In this document: positions 42,147 through 52,447 of the stretch, in pieces
How the letters are laid out: each line of letters starts with the position of its first letter
How positions within the stretch are numbered: position 1 is the stretch's first letter
DNA from: an uncultured Sphingomonadaceae bacterium
GTDB taxonomy: Bacteria > Pseudomonadota > Alphaproteobacteria > Sphingomonadales > Sphingomonadaceae
Assembly: GCA_947497455.1 (NCBI GenBank)
Contig: CANMGU010000002.1
Location: 322,501-386,500, forward strand
Length of the DNA stretch: 64,000 nucleotides
Direction: 5' to 3'
Position numbers and translations under genes: made by a program
Notes under the pieces: generated by a model
The model's input: the letters and a program-made list of their open reading frames with translations, nothing else
What the model was told of the DNA's origin: nothing
Databases searched by the model: none

Positions 42147-42926
42147 ATGACCCCCAAAGATATCACCCTTGCCGAAAAGCTTGCCGATGCCGCAGGGGAA
42201 GCCATTCGCCCACTATTTCGGGCCAAATTTGATCAGGAATCGAAAAGCGATTCCACTCCCGTAACCGAGGCAGATCGCGCCGCTGAAGCTGCGATGCGCA
42301 AGATTATCGAAACCGAATGCCCGGAAGATGGTATTATTGGTGAAGAATATGGCACGATCAACGAAGGCGCGTCGCGCCAATGGGTCCTCGATCCTATTGA
42401 TGGTACCACCAGTTTCATCGCGGGACGGCCAATTTTCGGAACGCTAATCGCACTGATGCAAGACGGCTGGCCGGTTATCGGCATCATTGATCAGCCAATC
42501 GCGGGGGAGCGCTGGGTAGGTGTTGTGGGACGACCGACCACCTTCAATGGAACTGCCGCCAAATCAGCCCGCTGCCGTGAATTGAAGGATGCAGTACTCG
42601 CCACCACGACGCCGCATCAATTTGACGAGCATGATGCCGAGCATTTCATGAGCCTCGCCAGTAAAGTCGCACCACGCAAGATTATCTATGGCGGTGATTG
42701 TTACAATTACGGACTAGTGGCGAGTGGGCATGTTGATGTTGTTTGTGAGGCAGGTCTAATGCTGCACGATTTTGCCGCACTGGCCCCAATTATTGATGGT
42801 GCTGGCGGAATGATGTGCGACTGGAACGGCGAACCGCTGCATGCAGAGACAGACGGTCGTGTTCTGGCAATTGGCGACCAGGCGCGGGTCGATGATGTTC
42901 TGGAGGCCATTGCATGCAACCATTAG
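42147..42926 (+). CDS. hisN: Histidinol-phosphatase, inositol monophosphatase family
   Basis: A 259-residue IMPase-fold enzyme. Metal and phosphate motifs are visible: GEEYGTI (Glu), WVLDPIDGTTSFIAG (DPIDGT, about 80-95) and GLMLHDFAALAPII (HD, about 207-220). The form with FIAGRPIFGTLIAL is that of HisN, the histidinol-phosphatase of many Actinobacteria and Alphaproteobacteria, rather than the general SuhB. It would carry out the last dephosphorylation before histidinol dehydrogenase. The 3' end overlaps the AraC gene by 13 nt. Confidence 0.85.
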   Translation: MTPKDITLAEKLADAAGEAIRPLFRAKFDQESKSDSTPVTEADRAAEAAMRKIIETECPEDGIIGEEYGTINEGASRQWVLDPIDGTTSFIAGRPIFGTLIALMQDGWPVIGIIDQPIAGERWVGVVGRPTTFNGTAAKSARCRELKDAVLATTTPHQFDEHDAEHFMSLASKVAPRKIIYGGDCYNYGLVASGHVDVVCEAGLMLHDFAALAPIIDGAGGMMCDWNGEPLHAETDGRVLAIGDQARVDDVLEAIACNH

Positions 42927-43822
42927 AACCGGTCAGCAAGACGCGGTTCGTTCTGCCGCCGCCGCCGCTGCAGCGCTATCTGACCACCTATTATTTTACG
43001 GATATAGAAAGCCCGGATGGTTCAGAGATATCTGATTTGATGCTGCCGCAATGGGCAAGTATCCGCTATATCTATCGCGGCAGCGTAAAAATGACGATCC
43101 CGGATCATAAACCGCAAGATTCGCCTCTGGCGGCAATGACCGGTCCAACAAGCTTGGCAGCACCGATCTCAGCAAAAAAGGCCAATATAGCGGCATTTGG
43201 TCTATTACCGCTGGGTTGGTATAAGTTTGTCGGTCAGCCTGCATCGCGTTGGGCCAATAAAGTGGTAGATGTCAAAACCGCTCACAAATTCGAACTTTTT
43301 GAGCAAATCTGGGAAGCTATCCGGAATATGGATAGCGAAGCAGAAATGGTTGATGCCTCCAATCATATATTGCTCGAAGCCTTGCAGCCAGTAGATCCGG
43401 AAGAAGAACGCATCGAAGCTGCGCATTTGGCTTTAACCGACCCCGCTATTGATAGCGTTGCAGCGCTGAGTGACCGTCTGGATATGGACACAAAACAACT
43501 CAGCCGTTTTTCGAATCGGGTTTTCGGCTTTCTTCCCAAGTTGCTGCTGAGGCGACAAAGATTTGTGCGCACATTGGGCCAAGCCTTGATGAACCCTAAA
43601 CAAAGCTGGAGCGAGTGTGTGGATCTCAACTATTATGACCAGGCCCATTTTAATCGCGATTTCAAACGGTTTATGGGACTGACCCCTAGACAATATATGG
43701 CCCAGCCGCACCCGATTCTGGGGATTGGCGCGATGGAACGAACCAAAGCATTGGGACGGCCATTGCAAGCCATGGACCGGCCCGTCGACCCTAATGGCTC
43801 GGACAATAGCAATGCTGCATAG
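42914..43822 (+). CDS. AraC-family transcription regulator
   Basis: A 302-residue protein. An N-terminal beta-rich sensing domain (about 1-140, with YYFTDIES, LMLPQWASIRYIYRG and GFGLLPLGWYKF-like elements) is followed by an AraC-type double helix-turn-helix (about 170-275), ending in the signature YYDQAHFNRDFKRFMGLTP. It overlaps hisN by 13 nt, so it is co-translated with it, which is unusual for a regulator of an unrelated process. The effector and targets are unknown. Confidence 0.83.
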   Translation: MQPLEPVSKTRFVLPPPPLQRYLTTYYFTDIESPDGSEISDLMLPQWASIRYIYRGSVKMTIPDHKPQDSPLAAMTGPTSLAAPISAKKANIAAFGLLPLGWYKFVGQPASRWANKVVDVKTAHKFELFEQIWEAIRNMDSEAEMVDASNHILLEALQPVDPEEERIEAAHLALTDPAIDSVAALSDRLDMDTKQLSRFSNRVFGFLPKLLLRRQRFVRTLGQALMNPKQSWSECVDLNYYDQAHFNRDFKRFMGLTPRQYMAQPHPILGIGAMERTKALGRPLQAMDRPVDPNGSDNSNAA

Positions 43823-43969
43823 CTTCAAGCGGCAAAAAGCTATCCCCATTTTGCATTATTTCTTGCATTTCAGGCGAATCTAGCTATTGCCGCCCTTCCG
43901 ATGTGACGCACTGGCCAGTGTTGGGCTGCCACATGTGTCCGTAACGGTACTTTTTCAAAGGAGACCAAA

Positions 43970-44170
43970 ATGCCCAAGTTGAAGACCAAAAGTGGTGTGA
44001 AGAAACGCTTCAAGATCACCGCAACCGGTAAGGTTAAGCACGGCGTAGCCGGCAAACGCCACCGTTTGATGAGCCATAACAGCAAATATATCCGTCAGCA
44101 GCGCGGCACCAAGAAATTGTGTGATGCCGATGCGCGGACAGTCAAGAAATGGGCACCTTACGGGCTTTAA
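43970..44170 (+). CDS. rpmI: 50S ribosomal protein L35
   Basis: A 66-residue basic protein. [20 protein letters not shown] and [19 protein letters not shown] are the L35 signature. AAAGGAGACC precedes the ATG by a few bases, a strong ribosome-binding site. It is the first gene of the rpmI-rplT unit. Confidence 0.97.
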   Translation: MPKLKTKSGVKKRFKITATGKVKHGVAGKRHRLMSHNSKYIRQQRGTKKLCDADARTVKKWAPYGL

Positions 44171-44215
44171 TAGCGCCGAAGATCCCATCGCTTTAAAAAT
44201 TCAAGGATATAGAAA

Positions 44216-44578
44216 ATGGCACGTGTAAAACGGGGTACGACCACTCGTACAAAACATAAAAGATTATTGGTACAGGCGAAGGGCTATTATGGCCGTCGCA
44301 AAAATACCATCCGCGTCGCGCGGCAGGCTGTCGAAAAAGCCGGTCAATATGCATATCGCGATCGTAAAGTTAAAAAGCGGGCATTCCGCGCCATCTGGAT
44401 TCAGCGTATCAACGCTGCGGTCCGCGCAGAAGGCATGACCTATGGCACGTTCATTCACGGCACCAAGCTGGCCGGTATTGAACTCGACCGTAAAGTTATG
44501 GCCGACCTGGCGATGAATGAACCCGCAGTGTTTAGCGGCCTCATCAAACAGGCGCAGGATGCTCTAGCGAAAGCTTAA
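44216..44578 (+). CDS. rplT: 50S ribosomal protein L20
   Basis: A 120-residue basic protein. [38 protein letters not shown] and [20 protein letters not shown] are typical of L20, an early assembly protein bound to 23S rRNA. In other bacteria L20 represses its own operon through the rpmI leader; whether it does so here cannot be judged. It follows rpmI by 45 nt and is followed by a clear terminator. Confidence 0.97.
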   Translation: MARVKRGTTTRTKHKRLLVQAKGYYGRRKNTIRVARQAVEKAGQYAYRDRKVKKRAFRAIWIQRINAAVRAEGMTYGTFIHGTKLAGIELDRKVMADLAMNEPAVFSGLIKQAQDALAKA

Positions 44579-44598
44579 GTGTTTAAATAATTTCAAAG

Positions 44599-44631
44599 AA
44601 GCGCCGGGGAGCAATCTCGCGGCGCTTTTTT
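44599..44631 (+). terminator. Rho-independent terminator after rplT
   Basis: AAGCGCC (44599-44605) pairs with GGCGCTT (44621-44627), followed by a T run to about 44631. It lies 20 nt after the rplT stop and separates the ribosomal genes from pheST. Partial read-through or attenuation ahead of pheS is possible, but no Phe-rich leader peptide is seen. Confidence 0.75.
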
Positions 44632-44689
44632 ATTGGGTTTTTCGAGCGGGTTGCCTAGACGGGCAGCAGAAAAATAACGGGACATCACG

Positions 44690-45805
44690 ATGAGCGACAT
44701 CGAAGCAATTAAAGGCAAATATCTGGAGCAGATTGAATCCGCATCCGATGGCGATGCTTTGGAGGCCATTCGCGTGGCAGCTTTGGGCAAAAAGGGCGAG
44801 ATTTCGCTACTACTGAAAACCTTGGGTAAAATGACCCCCGAAGAACGGCAAAGCGAAGGCCCGAAAATCAACGGCGCCCGTCAGACTGTCGCCGATGCGA
44901 TTGCCGCGCGCAGGGACGGCATGGAAACTGAAGCGCTGAACGCACGGCTCGCCACTGAAAAACTCGACATGACCTTGCCGCCGCCAAGCGCGCCCAAAGG
45001 CAGCATTCATCCCGTTTCGCAGGTGATGGATGAACTGGCTGAAATATTCGCTGACCTCGGCTTCTCGGTTGCTACGGGCCCGGAAATAGAAGATGATTGG
45101 CACAATTTCACCGCGCTCAACATTCCGGAAACCCATCCGGCGCGCGCGATGCACGATACTTTCTATTTCCCGCAGACTGACGAAAGCGGCATGCCCAAGC
45201 TACTGCGTACGCATACTTCGCCCGTACAAATTCGCACGATGATGGATGTGGCCAAGCAAACTGACGGCGAGGGCGAACCGATCTACATTATCGCGCCGGG
45301 CCGCACCTATCGCAGCGACAGCGATGCGACGCACACGCCGATGTTCCATCAGGTCGAAGGCCTGGTGATCGACAAGAATATTCATATGGGTCATCTCAAA
45401 TGGACCCTCGAAACCTTTGTACGTGCGTTTTTTGAACGCGACGATATCGAACTGCGCCTGCGCCCAAGCTATTTCCCTTTCACAGAGCCCAGTGCCGAAG
45501 TCGATGTCGGCTTCTCGGTTGAAAAAGGCCGGCGGATTATCGGCGGTGACGCGCGCAGCAATGAAGGTGGCTGGATGGAAATCCTGGGCTCCGGCATGGT
45601 ACATCCCAATGTCATACGCAATTGCGGACTCGACCCCGATATCTGGCAGGGCTTTGCCTTTGGCTGCGGCATCGACCGGCTCGCCATGCTCAAATACGGC
45701 ATGGATGATTTGCGGGCGTTCTTTGACGGCGATCTGCGCTGGATGGAGCATTATGGATTTGACGCGCTCGACGTTCCCACATTGAGCGGAGGAGTGGGCG
45801 CATGA
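44690..45805 (+). CDS. pheS: Phenylalanyl-tRNA synthetase alpha subunit
   Basis: A 371-residue class II synthetase subunit. An N-terminal coiled-coil arm (about 1-90) precedes the catalytic core with [64 protein letters not shown] (motif 2) and [21 protein letters not shown] (motif 3). It activates Phe with PheT in an alpha2beta2 enzyme. Its stop overlaps the pheT ATG by 4 nt, ensuring equal synthesis. Confidence 0.97.
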   Translation: MSDIEAIKGKYLEQIESASDGDALEAIRVAALGKKGEISLLLKTLGKMTPEERQSEGPKINGARQTVADAIAARRDGMETEALNARLATEKLDMTLPPPSAPKGSIHPVSQVMDELAEIFADLGFSVATGPEIEDDWHNFTALNIPETHPARAMHDTFYFPQTDESGMPKLLRTHTSPVQIRTMMDVAKQTDGEGEPIYIIAPGRTYRSDSDATHTPMFHQVEGLVIDKNIHMGHLKWTLETFVRAFFERDDIELRLRPSYFPFTEPSAEVDVGFSVEKGRRIIGGDARSNEGGWMEILGSGMVHPNVIRNCGLDPDIWQGFAFGCGIDRLAMLKYGMDDLRAFFDGDLRWMEHYGFDALDVPTLSGGVGA

Positions 45806-48174
45806 AATTCTCGCTAAGCTGGCTCAAAGCCCATCTCGATACCGATGCAAGCCTTACCGAAATTACCGAAAAGCTGACAGCAATCGGATTGGAGCTGGAA
45901 GGGTTGGAGAACCCTGCTGATGCCTTGCGCCCTTTTCGCGTGGCCAAGGTGATTGAAGCTGGACCGCATCCCAATGCGGATAAATTGCAACTGTTGAAGG
46001 TTGACGATGGTTCGAACGAGCCATGGCAGGTCGTGTGCGGCGCACCCAATGCCCGCAAAGACATGGTTGGCGTATTCGGACCTCCCGGCACCTATATTCC
46101 GGGCAGTGACTTCACGCTGAAGCCAGCCAAGATACGTGATGTCGAAAGCTTTGGCATGATGTGCAGCGCGCGTGAGTTGGAACTGGGCGAAGATCATGAC
46201 GGTATCATCGAACTGCCTGCTGATGCGGCTTCAGCGGTTGGCACCAGCTATGCCGACTATGCCAAGCTGGATGACCCGGTCATCGATGCGGCCGTCCTAC
46301 CCAATCGCCAGGATTGCATGGGCGTGCGCGGCATAGCACGGGATCTGGCAGCGGCCGGTCTCGGCACGCTGAAACCTCTGGAAATCGGTTCCGTCGAACG
46401 CAGCGGCACGGGTCCGGATGTGCGCACGGACGATTCTGAAGGCTGCCCCGCTTTCTTCGGCTGCACCGTGACCGGCCTGACCAACGGCACATCACCGGAC
46501 TGGATGCAGGCACGCCTGAAATCCGCCGGGCAAAAGCCGATCAACGCTCTGGTTGATATCACCAACTATGTGATGCTCGATCATGGTCGGCCACTGCACG
46601 TTTATGATGTGGCCAAACTCAACGGCGGTCTCGTCGCGCGCAAGGCCAAGGCCGGCGAGAAGCTCACCGCGCTGAATGACAAGGAATATGTGCTCGACGA
46701 GAGCATGACGGTCATCGCCGATGACAAGGGCGCGCATGATATTGGCGGCATCATGGGCGGTGCGGATACAGGTTCCGAAGATTCCACCACCGAAGTCCTG
46801 ATTGAATGCGCCTATTTCGATCCGGCTTCGATTGCCAAAACCGGCCAGAAGCTGATGCTCACCAGCGATGCGCGCCAGCGTTTCGAACGCGGTGTGGATC
46901 CGGCATTTCTGAACGATGGCCTTGATATTGCGACCGCGCTGGTGCTCGAGCTATGCGGCGGCAAGGCTAGCGACATAACCCGCGCCGGGACACCGCCGAC
47001 GGACATGCCCACGATCAGCTATGATCCCAAGCAATGTGCCGCCTTGGGCGGTATTGATGTCGCGCCGGAAAAACAGAAAACCATCCTGGAATCGCTGGGC
47101 TTCGCGGTCGACAGCAATTGGCAAGTCACGCCGCCAACCTGGCGCCGGGACATTGCCGGTTGGCAGGATCTGGTCGAGGAAGTGGTGCGGATCGAAGGAC
47201 TGGATAGCGTTCCATCGACACCGCTGCCGCGCAAGGCTGGCGTTGCCAAGCCAACAGCATCGCCCGAACAATTGGCCGAGCGCAAAGCCCGCCGTGCAGC
47301 GGCTGCTCGCGGACTCAACGAGACCGTGACCTGGAGCTTTATCTCCGACAAAGAAGCCGCACCCTTTGGCGGCGGCACATGGTCGCTTGCCAATCCGATC
47401 AGCGAAGAGCTGAAGGTCATGCGGCCATCCTTATTGCCTGGCCTGATCGCAGCGGCGCAGCGCAACGCGGATCGCGGTGCATCGTCCATTCGTTTGTTCG
47501 AGGTTGGGCGCCGCTATCTGGAGTCCACCGAACATCAGACCATAGGCCTAGTGCTGGCGGGCGAGAATCAGACGCGCAGCTGGCAATCCGGAGCCGCGAC
47601 CAAATATGATGCGTTCGACGCGAAGGCCGAAGTGCTCGCGATTTTGGAAGCCGCCGGTGCGCCTACGAGCAAGCTAATGGATTTTGCCGAAGCAGGTGAT
47701 CACTATCACCCCGGGCAATCCGGTACGTTGCGTTTGGGACCCAAGAAGATATTGGCAGCCTATGGCGTGCTGCATCCGTCCGTGACCAAGGCCATGGGCC
47801 TGAAAGGCACAGCCGTGGCCGCCGAGATTTTCCTCGACGCCATCCCGGTGAAGAAAGCCAAAGATCATATGCGTGAGGCCTTTGCCCCTCCCGCTTTGCA
47901 GGCGGTGAACCGCGATTTCGCCTTCATCGTCGATGCGGACTTGCCCGCAGCTGATCTGGTGCGCGCGGTTAAAGGTGCGGACAAGAAACTGATTGTTGGC
48001 GCGCGGCTTTTCGATCTGTTCGAAGGTGATAGTCTGGGCGAGGGCAAGAAATCCCTGGCGGTAGAGATTATGCTGCAGCCCACCGAAGCCACGCTGACGG
48101 AAGAGGATTTGAAAGCGGTATCGGATAAGATTGTGGCGAGTGCAGGGAAATTGGGGGCTGAACTGAGAGGATAA
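45802..48174 (+). CDS. pheT: Phenylalanyl-tRNA synthetase beta subunit
   Basis: A 790-residue protein with the usual PheT domains: an N-terminal [18 protein letters not shown], a tRNA-binding OB domain (about 40-150: [15 protein letters not shown]), B3/B4 (about 210-380: [22 protein letters not shown]), B5 (about 400-470), a catalytic-like domain and a C-terminal anticodon-binding FDX-ACB domain (about 695-790: [21 protein letters not shown]). It supports editing and tRNA binding for PheS. Translation is coupled to pheS. Confidence 0.97.
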   Translation: MKFSLSWLKAHLDTDASLTEITEKLTAIGLELEGLENPADALRPFRVAKVIEAGPHPNADKLQLLKVDDGSNEPWQVVCGAPNARKDMVGVFGPPGTYIPGSDFTLKPAKIRDVESFGMMCSARELELGEDHDGIIELPADAASAVGTSYADYAKLDDPVIDAAVLPNRQDCMGVRGIARDLAAAGLGTLKPLEIGSVERSGTGPDVRTDDSEGCPAFFGCTVTGLTNGTSPDWMQARLKSAGQKPINALVDITNYVMLDHGRPLHVYDVAKLNGGLVARKAKAGEKLTALNDKEYVLDESMTVIADDKGAHDIGGIMGGADTGSEDSTTEVLIECAYFDPASIAKTGQKLMLTSDARQRFERGVDPAFLNDGLDIATALVLELCGGKASDITRAGTPPTDMPTISYDPKQCAALGGIDVAPEKQKTILESLGFAVDSNWQVTPPTWRRDIAGWQDLVEEVVRIEGLDSVPSTPLPRKAGVAKPTASPEQLAERKARRAAAARGLNETVTWSFISDKEAAPFGGGTWSLANPISEELKVMRPSLLPGLIAAAQRNADRGASSIRLFEVGRRYLESTEHQTIGLVLAGENQTRSWQSGAATKYDAFDAKAEVLAILEAAGAPTSKLMDFAEAGDHYHPGQSGTLRLGPKKILAAYGVLHPSVTKAMGLKGTAVAAEIFLDAIPVKKAKDHMREAFAPPALQAVNRDFAFIVDADLPAADLVRAVKGADKKLIVGARLFDLFEGDSLGEGKKSLAVEIMLQPTEATLTEEDLKAVSDKIVASAGKLGAELRG

Positions 48175-48183
48175 CAACATCTT

Positions 48184-48273
48184 CGTCATGCTGAACTTGT
48201 TTCAGCATCCATTTCTCCTCATAGAACCTGCGTCCAGCCGATGGATGGATCCTGAAACAAGTTCAGGATGACG
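48184..48273. repeat. Palindromic intergenic repeat (REP/MITE-like inverted repeat)
   Basis: Two 28-nt arms, 48184-48211 and 48246-48273, are near-perfect inverted copies (25-26 of 28 by eye) with a 34-nt spacer. Each arm is itself a small dyad (CTGAA-CTTG-TTTCAG). The wording CTGAACTTGTTTCAG is one I recall as widespread in intergenic DNA of sphingomonads and relatives. It lies between pheT and prfC and could also end pheT transcripts. It is not a gene. Confidence 0.8.
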
Positions 48274-48294
48274 ATTTGCAAGAAAACCAAAATT

Positions 48295-49857
48295 ATGACC
48301 AACCCACGCCGCACATTTGCGATTATCTCTCACCCCGATGCGGGTAAGACGACGTTGACCGAGAAGCTCTTGCTGAAAGGTGGCGCTATTCACCTGGCCG
48401 GCGAAGTCAAGGCGCGGGGGGATAACCGGCGCGCGCGCTCTGACTGGATGAAGATCGAGCAGCAGCGCGGGATTTCCGTGACCAGTTCGGTCATGACCTT
48501 TGAACGGAACGGCATAACGTTCAACCTGCTCGACACACCAGGCCATGAGGATTTCTCCGAAGATACTTATCGCACACTGACCGCCGTCGACAGCGCGATC
48601 ATGGTTATTGACGCGGCCAGTGGTATCGAAGCGCAGACATTGAAGCTGTTCGAAGTCTGCCGCCTGCGCAGCGTGCCGATCATCACCTTTGTCAACAAGG
48701 TCGATCGCGAAGGCCGCGATCCGTTCGAATTGCTCGACGAGGTCGCCGATAAACTGGCACTGGACGTCTGCCCGATGAGCTGGCCGACCGGCATGGGCGG
48801 GCAGTTTGAGGGGATATATGACCTTAATCGGAACCAGCTGCACCAGCCAGATGGCGACAGCAAAAATTATGATGGCAAGGTTCAGCAATTTGAAGGGTTA
48901 GACGATCCCAAGCTCGCCGATGTGCTGAGCGATGAAGGGCTAGAACGGCTCACCAGCGAAGGCGAATTGGCGCAAGGCGGCTATAGCAGCTTTGACCTGG
49001 AAGCTTATCAAAATGGCGATCTGACGCCAGTTTTCTTCGGCTCCGCTCTCAAGCAATTTGGCGTCGAGGAGTTGATTGAGGCGATTGCCGACTATGCACC
49101 GAGCCCGCGGCCACAGCCAGCGGAGCCTGCCCCGATTGTACCCGACAGCAAAGATGTGACGGGCTTTATTTTCAAGATTCAGGCGAATATGGACCCGCAG
49201 CACCGTGATCGCATCGCGTTTATGCGGCTGTGCTCCGGTGAGTTTAAGCGCGGCATGAAACTAACGCCCAGTGCCTTGGGCAAGCCCATTGCCATCCACA
49301 GCCCGATTTTATTCTTCGCGCAAGACCGCGAAATTGCCGACACCGCACAGCCCGGCGACATTATCGGCATCCCGAATCACGGGACGCTGCGTGTGGGCGA
49401 CACATTGTCCGAGAAAAATCAGGTGCGAATTACTGGACTGCCAAATTTTGCGCCCGAAATCCTGCGCCGCGTGATCCTGAAAGACCCGACCCAGACCAAG
49501 AAGCTGCGCAAGGCGCTGGATGATCTGTCGGAAGAAGGTGTTGTACAGGTTTTCTATCCCGAAATCGGCGCCAACTGGATTATCGGCGTGGTCGGGCAAT
49601 TGCAGCTCGAGGTGTTGGTCAGCCGCCTGTCCGCAGAATATAAAGTCGAAGCCGGCCTCGAACCGGCGCCATTTGAAACCGCGCGCTGGATTAGCGGCGA
49701 TGATGAGGTGCTGAGCGCTTTCGCCAATATCAACCAGACTAGCCTTGCCAAGGATCGCGACGATAATCTGGTATTCCTCGCCAAATCAGGCTGGGATGTG
49801 AATTATCAGGAAGAACGCAATCCGGACATTAAGTTTAGCGCGACGCGGGAGCGGTAA
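48295..49857 (+). CDS. prfC: Peptide chain release factor 3
   Basis: A 520-residue translational GTPase. G motifs are AIISHPDAGKTTLTEKLLL (G1), RGISVTSSVM (G2), LLDTPGHEDFSEDTYR (G3) and FVNKVDREGRDPFELLDEV (G4). Domains II and III follow with NMDPQHRDRIAFMRLCSGEF and GVVGQLQLEVLVSRL. RF3 releases RF1/RF2 from the ribosome after termination. I chose ATG 48295, which matches the family N-terminus; the reading frame is open back into the repeat. Confidence 0.95.
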   Translation: MTNPRRTFAIISHPDAGKTTLTEKLLLKGGAIHLAGEVKARGDNRRARSDWMKIEQQRGISVTSSVMTFERNGITFNLLDTPGHEDFSEDTYRTLTAVDSAIMVIDAASGIEAQTLKLFEVCRLRSVPIITFVNKVDREGRDPFELLDEVADKLALDVCPMSWPTGMGGQFEGIYDLNRNQLHQPDGDSKNYDGKVQQFEGLDDPKLADVLSDEGLERLTSEGELAQGGYSSFDLEAYQNGDLTPVFFGSALKQFGVEELIEAIADYAPSPRPQPAEPAPIVPDSKDVTGFIFKIQANMDPQHRDRIAFMRLCSGEFKRGMKLTPSALGKPIAIHSPILFFAQDREIADTAQPGDIIGIPNHGTLRVGDTLSEKNQVRITGLPNFAPEILRRVILKDPTQTKKLRKALDDLSEEGVVQVFYPEIGANWIIGVVGQLQLEVLVSRLSAEYKVEAGLEPAPFETARWISGDDEVLSAFANINQTSLAKDRDDNLVFLAKSGWDVNYQEERNPDIKFSATRER

Positions 49858-49875
49858 GACGGCCGCGCATACCGG

Positions 49876-50505
49876 TCAGGATATCTCTGTCAGCCGCAGA
49901 TAAGGCCGCTGTTCATCCCACCCTTGCGGAAATAGCCTTTCTGCCTCTTCCTTTTCAATCGACGGCGGAATGATGACTTTGTCACCGGACTGCCAGTCGG
50001 CGGGGGTCGCGATATTCTTCTGATCCGATAGCTGTAGCGCATCAATCGCCCGCAAAATCTCGGTAAAATTGCGCCCGATAGTCATGGGATAGGTCATGAT
50101 CAGGCGGATTTTCTTTTCCGGATCAATGATGAACACTGATCGCACGGCCTCTGTGTGGCTCTCGCCCGGATGGATCATATCGTAAAGCTTGGATATTTTG
50201 CAATCCGGATCGGCAAGAATCGGGAACCTGACATCGGTATGCTGCGTGGCATTCACATCGTGGATCCAGTCCCAATGCTCTTCTACAATATCCGTTGAAA
50301 GGCCCAGCGGCTTGACATTACGGGCCGCAAAATCGTCAGCGAGCTGAGCAGTTCGGCCCATCTCGGTTGTACAAACTGGTGTGAAGTCAGCCGGATGGCT
50401 GAAGAAAAACACCCAATCATCTTCTGCCCATTTGTGCAGATCGATTTCGCCAACCGTACTATCGGCGACAAAATTGGGCGCGATATCGCCTATGTGGAGT
50501 GACAT
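49876..50505 (-). CDS. Prx6-type (1-Cys) peroxiredoxin
   Basis: A 209-residue thioredoxin-fold peroxidase. The peroxidatic cysteine is in HPADFTPVCTTEMGR (Cys45), and the Prx6 marker PVCTTE is present instead of the PVCTxE of AhpC groups. The other Cys (about 100, DPDCKISKLY) is not at a resolving position. It reduces peroxides with an external thiol. The C-terminal extension (VIIPPSIEKEEAERLFPQGW) is typical of Prx6. ATG at 50505 matches the family; the frame extends 27 nt further upstream. No partner reductase is adjacent. Confidence 0.9.
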   Translation of the reverse strand: MSLHIGDIAPNFVADSTVGEIDLHKWAEDDWVFFFSHPADFTPVCTTEMGRTAQLADDFAARNVKPLGLSTDIVEEHWDWIHDVNATQHTDVRFPILADPDCKISKLYDMIHPGESHTEAVRSVFIIDPEKKIRLIMTYPMTIGRNFTEILRAIDALQLSDQKNIATPADWQSGDKVIIPPSIEKEEAERLFPQGWDEQRPYLRLTEIS

Positions 50506-50626
50506 GATCAGTTCCTTTGTTTGGATGCGCACAAGACGGATCCGTGTTTCAGGAACGGAAAATGATTATGGCGGCGCATAGTCGCAATCAGGGATAATAC
50601 ATAATGACACCCTATGGTGCCGAAAT

Positions 50627-52420
50627 TTAGAAAATATAGTAGATTGCGAAACAGGCGGCCAAACCTACGCCGATGTTGAGCGGCAGGCCAATGCGGACAA
50701 AATCCGAAAAGCGGTAATTGCCCGCCGTATATACCAAAGTGTTCGTCTGATAGCCGACCGGCGTGGCAAAGCTGGCGGAGGCGCCGAACATCACGGCGAC
50801 TAACAGGCTGCGAACATCCACGCCGGTTTGCTCTGCAATACCAATAACCAGCGGTGTCATTATGACAGCAACGGCGTTATTGGTCGCTGTTTCGGTAAGC
50901 AGGGAGGTCAGTGAATATATCGCGATGATCAGCCATAGCGGTGAAATCATGTTGAGCAGCGGTAGCAGCGTGTCGACAATCAACTGCACCGTGCCAGCAT
51001 TTTCCAATCCTTTGCCCACCGCTAGCATGGCAAAAATCAATACAAGCACATTGCCATCAATCGCGCCCCATGCCTCTTCACTGTCAATACATTTGGTCAG
51101 CAAAACTACGGCTACACCTAGCATCGCCAGTGCAGCAATGGGCATCACGCCCAAGGCCGCCGAGATAATGATGATCGCGAGGGTAAGGATGGCAACGGGC
51201 GCCCGCCTCCGCCGATAGGAACGCGCCTCTGGTTCCTGCAAGTGCACCAGGTCAGCATTTTCCTGCAATGTGCTGATCGAAATATCATCGGTCTGCACGA
51301 GCAGGCTATCGCCATGTCGGATACGCGCATCGGACAACGTGGGTCCAGCAATATGGCGTGGCCGCGACAAGCCGAGCACACGGGCAGGAACACGCGACAA
51401 GAAAGGCAGGCTAGGCAAAGACTTGCCGACAGACCGGTGGGACGGTCCAATAACCAGTTCCACCAGCCGCGTATGTTCATCACCCAGCGGTGTGACCGGC
51501 TGCTTGACGCCAGCATAGCCCAATGAAATTCCATCAATTTCGGCGAGAGACAACAACTCTTCCTGGGTTACTGCCGCGACCAATGTCTCTCCGCCTTCCA
51601 GGATATGGTCGGAAAATTCAAACCGGTCGATATCGCGCCCGACGCGACGACCGATAACATCCACCCCGGAATGGGTGAACGCATTGATGCTGGAAATTTG
51701 CTTGCCGACAAAATCGCTGTCGTCGCGTATTCGAATGTCGGTCAGATAATAGGATTCTGGCATCTGGTCTGACAGGCTTTCACTGTCCCGCTTCGGCAAA
51801 AATAACGGCCCCAATATGGCGATCATGACAATGCCTGTCACAGCCGCAATCAGGCCGACCTGAGTTATTTCAAACAAACCAAAAGCTGCTTGCCCGTTTT
51901 CCTGTGCAACACCGTCCACAAGCAAATTGGTCGACGTGCCGAGCAGGGTCAGGCTACCGCCTAAGATGGATATGTACGACAGTGGAATAAGAAGCTTGCT
52001 TGCTGCAATGCCGGAGACCTTGGCGATCTTGCGCATTATCGGGATCAGGATAATGACCACCGGTGTATTGTTGACGAAAGCGGAAGAGGCAAAGGTACCG
52101 CCAAGGAATCCACCGATCGCCATGAAAGGCCTGTTCTCCGCCTTGCGCGCGGCAAAACCCGCAAGCGCTTCAATGACTCCGGTCCGCACCAGTGCGCCAG
52201 ACAAAATGAACATCGCACCAATCGTCAGCGGCGCAGGATTGGAAAAGACCGACAGCATATCATCGCTGCTGAGCAACCCAAGCAACAGCATCAAGGCGGC
52301 CGCCACCACCGCTGTCACTGCTGGCGGACGGCGTTCACCGACAAAAGCAGTAAATAGAGCAAATAATATCGCCAATCCAACATAGGGTTTCGCGACATCC
52401 CAGTAAGTGACCCAATCCAA
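50627..52420 (-). CDS. SLC13-family divalent-anion permease with RCK_C domains
   Basis: A 597-residue inner-membrane transporter. Hydrophobic helices span about 15-205 and 405-597, separated by a cytoplasmic insert (about 210-385) of two TrkA-C/RCK_C repeats (such as SDFVGKQISSINAFTHSGVDVIGRRVG). Helix-pair motifs FVNNTPVVIILIPI and TETATNNAVAVIMTPLVIG are the CitMHS/SLC13 signature. Members move sulfate or dicarboxylates with Na+ or H+. The substrate is not determined by sequence. Confidence 0.85.
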   Translation of the reverse strand: MDWVTYWDVAKPYVGLAILFALFTAFVGERRPPAVTAVVAAALMLLLGLLSSDDMLSVFSNPAPLTIGAMFILSGALVRTGVIEALAGFAARKAENRPFMAIGGFLGGTFASSAFVNNTPVVIILIPIMRKIAKVSGIAASKLLIPLSYISILGGSLTLLGTSTNLLVDGVAQENGQAAFGLFEITQVGLIAAVTGIVMIAILGPLFLPKRDSESLSDQMPESYYLTDIRIRDDSDFVGKQISSINAFTHSGVDVIGRRVGRDIDRFEFSDHILEGGETLVAAVTQEELLSLAEIDGISLGYAGVKQPVTPLGDEHTRLVELVIGPSHRSVGKSLPSLPFLSRVPARVLGLSRPRHIAGPTLSDARIRHGDSLLVQTDDISISTLQENADLVHLQEPEARSYRRRRAPVAILTLAIIIISAALGVMPIAALAMLGVAVVLLTKCIDSEEAWGAIDGNVLVLIFAMLAVGKGLENAGTVQLIVDTLLPLLNMISPLWLIIAIYSLTSLLTETATNNAVAVIMTPLVIGIAEQTGVDVRSLLVAVMFGASASFATPVGYQTNTLVYTAGNYRFSDFVRIGLPLNIGVGLAACFAIYYIF

Positions 52421-52447
52421 ATTTCGCTCCTAATTATGGGTTGCTGC

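Noticed and set aside
45200..45751. 183-codon frame antisense to pheS
   Set aside because: pheS is certain from class II motifs; the opposite frame is a GC-codon shadow.
48202..48888. 228-codon frame antisense to prfC
   Set aside because: It runs through the palindromic repeat into the GTPase domain of prfC and has no domain of its own.
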